DNA of 29,786 bases from JAKACU01 sp021821185 (GTDB lineage Bacteria; Bacillota; Bacilli; Alicyclobacillales; SLC66), in the NCBI GenBank assembly GCA_027343965.1, contig DAHWJX010000017.1, positions 1 to 29,786 on the forward strand, written 5' to 3'. Under the pieces are notes generated by a model. It saw only the letters and a list, made by a program, of their open reading frames with translations, did not search any database and was not told the origin of the DNA. The position numbers and the translations under genes are program-made. How positions within the stretch are numbered: position 1 is the first letter of the stretch; every line of letters begins with the position of its first letter. Shown one piece after another: positions 7,750-15,289 of the stretch.

Positions 7750-9144
7750 ATGGCAGATTCTACGATGGGGCAGGCGATGTGGGGAGGGCGTTTTACCAAG
7801 AGACCTGATGAACTTGTACAAGCGTTTAATGCGTCGGTACGTTTTGATCAGCGGCTCGCAATGCACGATATTGCAGGCAGTATGGCTCACGTGCGAATGC
7901 TTGGATCGCAGGGAATTCTTCAAAAGGAAGAAGCGCAGGCTATTGCGGACGGATTGAAAATGGTCCGACAAGAGATCGAAGACGGCCTGTTCGTTTGGCA
8001 GGAAAGCCTTGAAGATGTGCATATGAATATTGAACACCGGTTAACAGAATTGATTGGCGCTGTAGGTGGAAAGCTTCACACAGGTCGTAGCCGCAATGAT
8101 CAGGTTGCGTTAGACATGCACCTTTACGTGAGAGATGAACTTCATGATGTAGAAGAGTTGATAAAACAGCTCATGAAAGTGATCGTTGATGTGGCTACAG
8201 AGAATATCGACGTGATCATTCCAGGGTATACGCATTTGCAAAGAGCTCAGCCTGTTTTGCTATCTCACCATTTGCTCGCTTACTTTTGGATGCTTGAACG
8301 TGATGCACAACGAATTAACGATGCGCTGAAGCGCGTGGATCGCATGCCACTTGGAGCGGGCGCTTTAGCGGGAACGACGTTTGCTATCGATCGTGAGTTT
8401 GTTGCCCGTGACTTGTCCTTTACTGCTTTATACGAAAACAGTATGGATGCGGTTAGTGACCGCGATTATCTTGTCGAAACACTAGCTATTCTTTCCATGA
8501 TTATGATGCATTTATCACGATTATCCGAAGAAGTTATTTTGTGGACAACCACCGAATTCGGGTTTATCGAGCTTGATGATGCGTTTACAACAGGATCTTC
8601 GATCATGCCACAAAAGAAAAACCCTGATATGGCAGAACTTATTCGTGGTAAAACTGGCCGCGTTTATGGGCATCTTATGGGGATTTTAACGACCGTTAAA
8701 GGATTGCCATTAGCCTACAACAAGGATTTGCAAGAGGATAAAGAAGGTCTTTTTGATGCGCTTGATACGGTCAAACCCGCCTTGATGTTGTATAAGGCGA
8801 TGATCGAAACGATGACGGTGCGCCGAGATGTGATTCAAGAGCAGGTGCGAGCTGACTTTAGTGCTGCTACGGATCTTGCTGATTATCTTGCCATGAAAGG
8901 CATTCCTTTTCGTCAAGCGCATGAAATTGTGGGGCGAATTGTGCGTCACTGTATTGATCAAAATATCCCTTTCACCGAGGTTTCGATCGAGACGCTACAA
9001 CAGTACTCGACGCTTTTTGAAAAGGATGTACTGCCAAAGCTTTTGCCGGAGTCTGTGGTTGCGATGCGTTCTTGTCGAGGTGGCACGGCACCGTCCGCTG
9101 TTATCCAACAGTTGGGATTGGCTCGGGCTTTGTTACAAGAGTGA
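7750..9144 (+). CDS. argH: argininosuccinate lyase
   Basis: ArgH splits argininosuccinate into arginine and fumarate, the last step of the pathway. The fumarase/aspartase superfamily signature GSSIMPQKKNPD is present with the mobile-loop serine at position 283. Upstream are MWGGRF near the N-terminus, HTGRSRNDQVALD (about residues 114-126) and GYTHLQRAQP (about 159-168), all conserved in the family. The 464 residues match the normal length. The ATG at 7750 follows GAAGGAGTG. It closes the arg cluster, since the next gene, ftsE, belongs to another process. Confidence 0.96.
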   Translation: MADSTMGQAMWGGRFTKRPDELVQAFNASVRFDQRLAMHDIAGSMAHVRMLGSQGILQKEEAQAIADGLKMVRQEIEDGLFVWQESLEDVHMNIEHRLTELIGAVGGKLHTGRSRNDQVALDMHLYVRDELHDVEELIKQLMKVIVDVATENIDVIIPGYTHLQRAQPVLLSHHLLAYFWMLERDAQRINDALKRVDRMPLGAGALAGTTFAIDREFVARDLSFTALYENSMDAVSDRDYLVETLAILSMIMMHLSRLSEEVILWTTTEFGFIELDDAFTTGSSIMPQKKNPDMAELIRGKTGRVYGHLMGILTTVKGLPLAYNKDLQEDKEGLFDALDTVKPALMLYKAMIETMTVRRDVIQEQVRADFSAATDLADYLAMKGIPFRQAHEIVGRIVRHCIDQNIPFTEVSIETLQQYSTLFEKDVLPKLLPESVVAMRSCRGGTAPSAVIQQLGLARALLQE

Positions 9145-9164
9145 AATAGGCTTTGCGCAGGATT

Positions 9165-9182
9165 TTCGACATGACTGTCGAA
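9165..9182 (+). other. short perfect hairpin between argH and ftsE
   Basis: TTCGACA (9165-9171) and TGTCGAA (9176-9182) form a perfect 7-bp stem with a TGAC loop in the 81-base gap between argH and ftsE. No T-run follows, so it is not a standard terminator. It could be a weak transcription end of the arg operon or an operator for ftsEX. No clear promoter for ftsE is visible around it. Confidence 0.3.
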
Positions 9183-9225
9183 TTAGGATGTCAAATGCGA
9201 TATGTGATCCTGTGGAGGCTTTTTC

Positions 9226-9912
9226 ATGATTGAAATGCAAGACGTTTGGAAAGAGTACGGCAATGGCGTTGCTGCTTTGTCGGGCATTTCTGTGCAAATC
9301 AAGCAAGGCAACTTTGTATTTGTTGTGGGACCAAGCGGCGCAGGCAAATCTACATTCATCAAATTGATGTACCGTGAGGAACGTCCAACGAAAGGGCATA
9401 TATTTGTTGGCGGTTTTAACATCGAAAAGTTGCGTGAACGTCAGATTCCGATTATGCGCCGCCATATCGGTGCCGTGTTTCAAGATTATAAGCTGTTACC
9501 GAAACTGACTGTGGCTGAAAATATTGCTTTTGCCCTAGAAGTTATTGAAGCTTCACGCAGAATGATCAACCGGCGCGTGGCTGAAGTACTTGAGCTTGTG
9601 GGATTATCTGATAAGGGGAAGATGTTTCCGCGGGAATTGTCAGGTGGAGAGCAGCAACGTATTGGTGTAGCGCGGGCGCTGGTGAATAAACCATCTGTGA
9701 TTATTGCTGATGAACCTACTGGAAACCTTGATCCTGAAAATTCGTGGGCAATCTTAAAGTTATTTGAACGTGTTAACGATCAAGGTACGACGATTGTTAT
9801 GGCGACGCATAACAGAGAACTGGTGAATGCTTGCAAAAAGCGCGTGATAGCCATAGAGAACGGTCAGATCGTACGAGATCAGGAACGCGGGGAGTACGGT
9901 TATGAAGATTAG
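9226..9912 (+). CDS. ftsE: cell division ABC transporter ATPase FtsE
   Basis: FtsE is the cytoplasmic ATPase of the FtsEX complex, which in Gram-positive bacteria switches on a peptidoglycan hydrolase outside the cell (CwlO or PcsB types). The 228 residues contain Walker A GPSGAGKST (35-43), the Q-loop FQDYKLLP, the LSGGEQQR signature, Walker B VIIADEPTG and a switch histidine in ATHN. The start ATG lies behind GTGGAGG. It overlaps ftsX by 11 bases, as is usual for this pair. No hydrolase gene is adjacent, so the target is encoded elsewhere. Confidence 0.95.
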   Translation: MIEMQDVWKEYGNGVAALSGISVQIKQGNFVFVVGPSGAGKSTFIKLMYREERPTKGHIFVGGFNIEKLRERQIPIMRRHIGAVFQDYKLLPKLTVAENIAFALEVIEASRRMINRRVAEVLELVGLSDKGKMFPRELSGGEQQRIGVARALVNKPSVIIADEPTGNLDPENSWAILKLFERVNDQGTTIVMATHNRELVNACKKRVIAIENGQIVRDQERGEYGYED

Positions 9913-10780
9913 AACCATGGGACGACATACACGAGAAGGATTTAAAAATCTTTTTCGTAATGGTTGGATGACGTTTGCATCCGTCAGTGCGGTGTCTGTA
10001 ACTTTATTGATTTTAGGTATTGCGATTATCTTGAGCCTTAACATACAAAATCTCTCTGTCAATGTTGAGAATCAATTACAAATTAATGCGTATGTTGCAG
10101 ACTCCGTGCCCACCCATAGCTTGCCCGTGCTTGAGCAGTCCTTGCAGGCGTTGCCGGGTGTTCGGTCTGTGAAATTTGTTTCTAAAGAACGGGCACTGCA
10201 AACCATGCGCAAGCAGTTGCAGCAAAATGCTGATTTGTTAAATGGACTTGGCAATCCATTGCCAAATGAGTTTGTGGTACAAGCGATCGACCCTAACCAA
10301 ACCGTTTCTGTTGCTCATGAAGTTAAAGCTACGCCAGGAATTCAAAGTGTTCAGTATGGCCAAGACTTTATTAATAAATTTTTAGCAGTCATCACTGCTG
10401 TACGAGATGCTGCCATTATCTTCATAATCGTGTTGCTCGTGATGGGGATCTTCTTGATCTCTAATACGATCAAAGTGACCATTTTTACTCGTCGCCGCGA
10501 GATTGAGATTATGAAACTTGTGGGTGCAACGGATGGTTTTATTCGTGGTCCGTTTTTCGTTGAGGGGACGCTGATGGGCGTGCTTGGCGCTCTCATACCT
10601 GGATTTATCCTGAATGAATTGTATCGCTGGCTCGTCAATAGTGTGACGCCATTTCCGCCTTTCTCTTTTTTATCTACGTCGTTTGTGATTGATCGAACCT
10701 TGACGATTTTAATTTTGTGCGGTGTGTTCATGGGAATCTGGGGTAGCCTCGTTTCCGTACGTCGTTTCCTACGTGTGTAA
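9902..10780 (+). CDS. ftsX: cell division protein FtsX, permease-like
   Basis: FtsX is the membrane half of FtsEX. The 292-residue protein has the family topology: a cytoplasmic N-terminus (MGRHTREGFKNLFRNGWMT), a first membrane helix at about residues 20-42, an extracellular domain of roughly 120 residues that in other species contacts the hydrolase, and three further helices at about 170-195, 220-240 and 260-282. RRREIEIMKLVGAT before the third helix is the conserved coupling segment of the FtsX/MacB family. It starts within ftsE and is followed by ctpB. Confidence 0.95.
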   Translation: MKIRTMGRHTREGFKNLFRNGWMTFASVSAVSVTLLILGIAIILSLNIQNLSVNVENQLQINAYVADSVPTHSLPVLEQSLQALPGVRSVKFVSKERALQTMRKQLQQNADLLNGLGNPLPNEFVVQAIDPNQTVSVAHEVKATPGIQSVQYGQDFINKFLAVITAVRDAAIIFIIVLLVMGIFLISNTIKVTIFTRRREIEIMKLVGATDGFIRGPFFVEGTLMGVLGALIPGFILNELYRWLVNSVTPFPPFSFLSTSFVIDRTLTILILCGVFMGIWGSLVSVRRFLRV

Positions 10781-10847
10781 TCTACACGAATAGGTCTTTC
10801 ACTTACCTTGTCCGCATATATAGCAAGAGATAGCGAACAACGGAGCT

Positions 10848-12266
10848 GTGGAAGGGCTGGGGGACATTGTGCGCATAGGGAAAATCGCTCGTTTGACAGG
10901 AACCGTGGCGGTGACCGCCGCGCTGACCATCTTTGGACTGAAGCTCGTTGGGGCCGACTTCTCCCCGTTGTCGGGGGATCAATCATTTCGGCAATTTCTC
11001 GCGACCTACTCACTTTTAAGCAAAGGCTTCTATCGTCCGACAGATACAAAGTCCCTCATGCATGGAGCTATCTCAGGGATGGTGGATGCATTAGGTGATC
11101 CTTTTTCACGTTATATGGACCCTGTGATGACTGCGCGTTTTCGTGAAATGGTAACGTCTCGCTTCGTTGGCATTGGCGCTGTACTTACACAAGATGGTGG
11201 ACAAGCGGCCATTCGTTCTGTCGTACCCGGTTCACCTGCGCAAAAAGCAGGTATTCGGGCTGGAGATGTTCTCCTATCGGTCAACGGTGTTGCCACGAAT
11301 AATCTTTCGTTGGAACAGACTGTCGAGCGTATCCGCGGTCAAGCGGGTACGCGGGTGAACATGAAGATTGATCGCATGGGTAACGTACTGTCTTTTTCTG
11401 TACTGCGCACGACGATTCATGAGACGACAGTTTATGCTCGGATGTTACCAGATCGTATAGGCTACATTTTAATCACCCAATTTAGCGAGGACACGGCGAA
11501 GTCATTTGTGCGCAGCCTCGACATTTTGCAAAGCAATGGGATGAAAGCTTTAGTTATCGATGTGCGAGATGATCCAGGTGGTTATTTACAAACGGTCAAT
11601 AAAATTGCGGATAGCCTTTTGCCGAAGGGCGCGGTTATTGAGCAAATCGAAAATCGCCATCATCAACGTGATGTCTTTAAGTCAACCGGAACAAAGTTGC
11701 ATATTCCCATGGTCGCGTTAGTTGATAATGGAAGTGCAAGCGCAGCAGAAATTCTTGCGGCCGCATTACAAGAGTCAGCCCATGTACCGTTGATCGGCGA
11801 ACGAACGTATGGCAAAGGGACTGTTCAAGAGACGCAAGAATTTGCGGATGGATCAAGTCTCAAATTAACAATCGCCAGATGGCTGACGCCTGATGGCCAA
11901 TGGATTCACAAATTGGGCATTGCGCCTACGATCGCTATTCCCACACCTGGCTTTTTTCATTTACCCCCCTTATCAATGACAGCTCGTCATCCGATGCAAC
12001 TTAATACCAACAGTGTCTCTGTCGCTGTATTACAGCGGATGCTTCTTGCCTTAGGGTACAGCGTGGATCGTACAGATGGTTATTTTGATCTAAGTACGAA
12101 GCAAGCCGTTGCTACTTTTCAGCGCATGCACAAGTTGCCTATATCCGGGGTGGTGGATAATGCAACGGCATATCTCCTAAATATATCGATTTTGTCTCGT
12201 CGAGAGCGGCAAGACCCGGCACTCACAGCGGCACTCGGTTATTTACAGACGAAACTCATGCGCTAG
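10848..12266 (+). CDS. ctpB: carboxy-terminal processing protease (S41) with PDZ and peptidoglycan-binding domains
   Basis: This is a membrane-anchored serine protease on the outer side of the membrane. A signal anchor lies at about residues 16-37. A PDZ domain covers about 105-190 (GSPAQKAGIRAGDVLLSVNG). The S41 protease core follows, with the catalytic serine in NGSASAAEI (Ser298) and the lysine in TYGKGTVQ (Lys323), the 25-residue spacing known from Tsp. A C-terminal PG_binding_1 domain covers about 385-450 (VLQRMLLALGYSVDRTDGYF). In B. subtilis, CtpB at the same location beside ftsEX cleaves SpoIVFA during sporulation. The GTG at 10848 has a very short spacing to GGAG; a second in-frame GTG at 10869 behind GGGGG is an equally good start. 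Confidence 0.88.
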   Translation: MEGLGDIVRIGKIARLTGTVAVTAALTIFGLKLVGADFSPLSGDQSFRQFLATYSLLSKGFYRPTDTKSLMHGAISGMVDALGDPFSRYMDPVMTARFREMVTSRFVGIGAVLTQDGGQAAIRSVVPGSPAQKAGIRAGDVLLSVNGVATNNLSLEQTVERIRGQAGTRVNMKIDRMGNVLSFSVLRTTIHETTVYARMLPDRIGYILITQFSEDTAKSFVRSLDILQSNGMKALVIDVRDDPGGYLQTVNKIADSLLPKGAVIEQIENRHHQRDVFKSTGTKLHIPMVALVDNGSASAAEILAAALQESAHVPLIGERTYGKGTVQETQEFADGSSLKLTIARWLTPDGQWIHKLGIAPTIAIPTPGFFHLPPLSMTARHPMQLNTNSVSVAVLQRMLLALGYSVDRTDGYFDLSTKQAVATFQRMHKLPISGVVDNATAYLLNISILSRRERQDPALTAALGYLQTKLMR

Positions 12267-12293
12267 AGGCAGGAAGCAGGATGCTTTTGTCGA

Positions 12294-13541
12294 ATGATAA
12301 ACCTGTGGGAAACTGCAGGTTTATTGTTCGTGGAAGGAAGCGTCCTATTGACAACGATTCATTACTTAGAAAACGGCTACCTTCATCTCGTGACTTTTCC
12401 TTGGATTTATTTACTTATGGTATTTTTTGTATATCTTCAGTATCGCCGCATGCATAAAGTCGAGCGTGCTGCCTTTGGCGTAAAAATATCCTTGCCATGG
12501 CGTCAGTGGTTTATATCTGTGATCGCTGGCCTTGTGGCTTCGCTTGTGGTGAGTGCGACACTCTCGCTTTTTCATCATACGATAACGACGTCAACCGTTT
12601 TGTGGGTATGGGGATTAACCCTTGTATTTGCGATCATTGACACGCGACTGACGTGTATCAGTTATTCAACCGCGTTTCTTGGTGTCTTGCAACCGTTAAC
12701 CCTGTTGGTGATGAACCATGGTGTGAAATTACCGTTTTTTGTTCAAACGCTCGCTTCTACGCAGTTGCTCATGTTGCTTCTAGTTACCGGCCTGGCGCAT
12801 GTGATGGAGGGAATCCTGATACGATTTTTTGGTTACCGTGGAGCCAGCCCACTTTTTGTGGAAAGTCGACGGGGTCAAATTGTCGGTGGGTTTGTATTAC
12901 AAAAATTTTGGCCGCTCCCAGTGATGTTGTCATGGGGGGGGGTTGTAGCGCCTTTTCCTATCCTCATCGGGTTTAGTGACTTTACGCTTGGTCAAGTACC
13001 AAGACGTGTAGTGGAACGAACGTGGTGGATGGTTTGTTTGTTTGGCTTGTTCACGCTGTTGCTGTATGCAGGGGCCGTGTACCGCCCTAACCTAGCTTTT
13101 GTGGCTGCCGTGTTGATTGGCCTCTTTCATGAAGTCATGTACAAGTTGGTGCGTGCACGCGAGGTCAATGCAACGCCCATCTTTGTTCGCCCTAACCGCG
13201 GTGTCAGGGTGCTTGCGACACTTCCCTTTTCCCCCGCAGAAAAGCTGGGGTTAACGGCAGGCGATACGATCATGAAAGTAGGTGGTATGGCTGTTAACAG
13301 CCCGTATGACATTCATTTTGCGATTGATCAAAACCCAGCGTATGTAAAATTGGAAGTCCTTGATTTACGTGGGGAATTGAGGTTTTTAGGTACACCTGTG
13401 TTCACGAAAGATCCGCATCAAATCGGTATTATCGCTGTCCCTGATGAACACGCGAGGGAATATGCGGCAATCTATCCTTTGTCTATAGGGAAATGGGTCT
13501 GGCGTTGGTGGAATTCCGGGCGACCTTCTATAGAACTATAG
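12294..13541 (+). CDS. minJ: MinJ-like polytopic membrane protein with C-terminal PDZ domain
   Basis: About seven or eight hydrophobic segments occupy residues 1-285, followed by a PDZ-like domain at about 295-385 (SPAEKLGLTAGDTIMKVGGMAV). MinJ of B. subtilis has the same architecture and length (about 400 aa) and lies just after ctpB. There it links DivIVA to MinCD to stop division at the poles. The call rests on topology and position, as sequence similarity in the membrane part is loose. ATG 12294 is the only possible start after the upstream stop, and its ribosome binding site is weak, so translation may depend on ctpB. A run of nine G at 12934-12942 lies at codons 214-217 and could frameshift the protein before the PDZ domain. 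Confidence 0.7.
   Translation: MINLWETAGLLFVEGSVLLTTIHYLENGYLHLVTFPWIYLLMVFFVYLQYRRMHKVERAAFGVKISLPWRQWFISVIAGLVASLVVSATLSLFHHTITTSTVLWVWGLTLVFAIIDTRLTCISYSTAFLGVLQPLTLLVMNHGVKLPFFVQTLASTQLLMLLLVTGLAHVMEGILIRFFGYRGASPLFVESRRGQIVGGFVLQKFWPLPVMLSWGGVVAPFPILIGFSDFTLGQVPRRVVERTWWMVCLFGLFTLLLYAGAVYRPNLAFVAAVLIGLFHEVMYKLVRAREVNATPIFVRPNRGVRVLATLPFSPAEKLGLTAGDTIMKVGGMAVNSPYDIHFAIDQNPAYVKLEVLDLRGELRFLGTPVFTKDPHQIGIIAVPDEHAREYAAIYPLSIGKWVWRWWNSGRPSIEL
12934..12942 (+). repeat. G9 homopolymer inside the minJ-like gene
   Basis: Nine consecutive G follow CAT and precede TTGTAG, encoding Trp-Gly-Gly-Val in the intact frame. Tracts of this length in coding sequence are prone to slipped-strand errors in replication and also to sequencing or assembly errors. 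A change of one base would cut off the distal membrane segments and the whole PDZ domain. I noticed no other G-run this long in the window when reading through it. Confidence 0.9.
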
Positions 13542-13558
13542 TGTGAAGTGAACGATAT
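13531..13558 (+). promoter_or_regulatory. candidate SigD (flagellar sigma) promoter for motAB
   Basis: TAGA (13531-13534) and AACGATAT (13551-13558) are separated by 16 bases. The B. subtilis SigD consensus is TAAA-N15-GCCGATAT, so the -35 matches 3 of 4 and the -10 matches 6 of 8, with spacing one base longer than usual. The -10 lies 15 bases before the motA ATG and only just ahead of its ribosome binding site (AAAGGAG), which is a short leader. The element overlaps the minJ stop codon. Function of the downstream genes makes SigD control plausible. Confidence 0.35.
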
Positions 13559-13573
13559 AAAGGAGTTTTATAG

Positions 13574-14380
13574 ATGGATCTCACTACGCTTTTAGGTCTG
13601 CTTTTGGGTCTTGCGTCTTTATTGATTGCTTTTGTCATGGAAGGTGGATCGCCCGCCGCGCTTTTAGGGGTGTCTGCTGGTATGATCGTATTTGGCGGTA
13701 CGATTGGCGCTGTCGTTATTTCTTTTCCTGGGGATCAATTGCGAGACGTTTTGGCGCTGTTACGAATTGCTTTTAAAAAACCCAACGATGAGCCGCTTAT
13801 TGTGATTGACCAACTGGTGGAACTCGCCATGACAGCGCGTCGGGAAGGCATCTTGTCGCTTGAAGAGAAGATCGAAGGTTATTCGGATGACTTTCTTCAA
13901 AACGGCATCAGGCTTATCGTGGATGGCGTTGATCCAGAACTGGTTCGCAGTATTCTTGAAACCGAGTTATCCTACATTGAAGCGCGTCATGAAGCAGGCG
14001 CTGGCGTATTTGAAGCGGCAGGCGGATTTGCGCCGACTATGGGGATTATTGGAACGGTTATGGGTCTTATTCACGTGCTTGGTAATCTATCGAATATCAG
14101 CAAATTGGGTCCACTGATTGCGACGGCTTTTATCGCTACCTTGTATGGTGTAGGCAGTGCTAATCTATTGTGGCTTCCGATTGCCTCAAAACTGAAGTCA
14201 CGGTCAAGACGTGAGATGTTAACGAAAGAGATCATCCTTGAAGGTATCTTATCTATTCAAGCGGGAGAAAACCCAACTATTTTAGGACAGAAATTGCGGG
14301 TGTTCTTAGCGCCTACAGCGCGTACGGCTAAGGCCAAAAAGGATGGAGTCGGTGCAGAGGCGGGATCCGTTGATGCGTAG
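13574..14380 (+). CDS. motA: flagellar motor stator protein MotA
   Basis: MotA forms the ion-driven stator ring with MotB in the cytoplasmic membrane. The 268 residues have four membrane helices: two near the N-terminus (about 1-22 and 33-52) and two at about 150-170 and 183-205, separated by a charged cytoplasmic loop with RREGILSLEEK, which contacts the rotor protein FliG in other species. The conserved prolines are present in GGFAPTMGIIGTVMGLI and LLWLPIASKLK. It starts at ATG 13574 behind AAAGGAG and overlaps the likely motB start by eight bases. Whether it conducts protons or sodium cannot be told safely from the sequence. Confidence 0.93.
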   Translation: MDLTTLLGLLLGLASLLIAFVMEGGSPAALLGVSAGMIVFGGTIGAVVISFPGDQLRDVLALLRIAFKKPNDEPLIVIDQLVELAMTARREGILSLEEKIEGYSDDFLQNGIRLIVDGVDPELVRSILETELSYIEARHEAGAGVFEAAGGFAPTMGIIGTVMGLIHVLGNLSNISKLGPLIATAFIATLYGVGSANLLWLPIASKLKSRSRREMLTKEIILEGILSIQAGENPTILGQKLRVFLAPTARTAKAKKDGVGAEAGSVDA

Positions 14381-15227
14381 AAAAAGGGTACAGGTTAGTA
14401 AAGAAAACAATGAACGCTGGCTCATCACGTATTCTGACTTAATCACGCTTTTACTCATCTTTTTTGTCATCATGTATGCTATGTCAAGCATCAATATCGC
14501 TAAGTTCAATTTGCTCTCGGTATCACTCAATCAGGCACTTAGTCCAAACAACCAGGTTCCCTTATCAGGGTTAGGCAACACAGCTCTTTTAGCTGCACAA
14601 AATTCAACGCAAAGTAATCAAACCGGAATGTCTTCTTTAACAAAACAGCAGATTGGTCAGATCTCCTCGATGGTCAAGGAAGATCGCATATTTAACAACC
14701 TGTATCATCGATTAGAGTTGTATGTGAAGCAACATGATTTGCAAAACTCCGTTTCCATTGCGAATCAGGAGCGTGGCGTTCAGATCACGTTACGTGATGT
14801 CGTTTTTTTCAATACAGGACAAGATCGCTTGCGAGCAGCTGCACGTCAAACCCTGCAAAAAATGGCGCCTTTTCTGGCAAGTGTGCCTAACGACATTATT
14901 GTCGAAGGATACACGGATAACGTACCGATCCGCACGTATCTGTTTCCTTCAAACTGGGAGCTATCAACTGGACGAGCCGTTAATGTCTTGCGATTTTTGA
15001 TTGCACAGGGTATCGACCCCAATCGTCTGTCGGCGACAGGCTACGGAAAATACCATCCGCTTGTCCCCAATACGACAGCTGCCAATCGTCAGGAAAATCG
15101 TCGCGTGAATGTGGTTATCCTGAAAAATTGGGTTTCTTCGATCGCAGAGTTTGGTGGACAAAAGACAACGACGAATGAAGCATCTGTTGCCAGCATTTTG
15201 CAAACCCCTGCACATAAAAAAGGATAG
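14373..15227 (+). CDS. motB: flagellar motor stator protein MotB
   Basis: MotB anchors the stator to peptidoglycan and carries the ion-binding aspartate. With the start at ATG 14373 the protein has 284 residues: a basic N-terminus (MRRKRVQVSK), the single membrane helix with the essential aspartate in YSDLITLLL (Asp22), a plug and linker region, and an OmpA-like peptidoglycan-binding domain at about 140-250 (VEGYTDNVPI, LSATGYGKYHP, NRRVNVVIL). An in-frame ATG at 14343 would add ten residues but lies directly against its AAGG, while 14373 has GAGGCGGGAT at proper spacing and fits the family N-terminus. Its start overlaps the motA stop. Confidence 0.92.
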   Translation: MRRKRVQVSKENNERWLITYSDLITLLLIFFVIMYAMSSINIAKFNLLSVSLNQALSPNNQVPLSGLGNTALLAAQNSTQSNQTGMSSLTKQQIGQISSMVKEDRIFNNLYHRLELYVKQHDLQNSVSIANQERGVQITLRDVVFFNTGQDRLRAAARQTLQKMAPFLASVPNDIIVEGYTDNVPIRTYLFPSNWELSTGRAVNVLRFLIAQGIDPNRLSATGYGKYHPLVPNTTAANRQENRRVNVVILKNWVSSIAEFGGQKTTTNEASVASILQTPAHKKG

Positions 15228-15237
15228 CTGTTTATCC

Positions 15238-15259
15238 CGAACATATGATCGTATATAAT
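15238..15259 (+). promoter_or_regulatory. LexA (SOS) box and -10 element of uvrB
   Basis: CGAACATATGATCG (15238-15251) matches the Gram-positive LexA/DinR box CGAAC-N4-GTTCG at all but one fixed position. It lies immediately before TATAAT (15254-15259), so bound LexA would cover the promoter core. A -35 at TTTATC (15231-15236, spacing 17) is weak. In B. subtilis uvrBA has the same type of SOS box. RecA-dependent induction after DNA damage is therefore expected for uvrB and uvrA. Confidence 0.8.
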
Positions 15260-15289
15260 AGATAGGAGGCCGTGGTAAGGAGTGGTTTA

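Noticed and set aside
10351..11049. 232-codon minus-strand frame opposite ftsX and the start of ctpB
   Set aside because: It overlaps two well-supported genes, and its product is a low-complexity mix rich in Arg, Ser and Thr with no domain.
15272..15289. GTG start of uvrB six codons upstream
   Set aside because: Its AGGAGG is only two bases away, whereas ATG 15290 has AAGGAG at seven bases and gives the N-terminus usual for UvrB.
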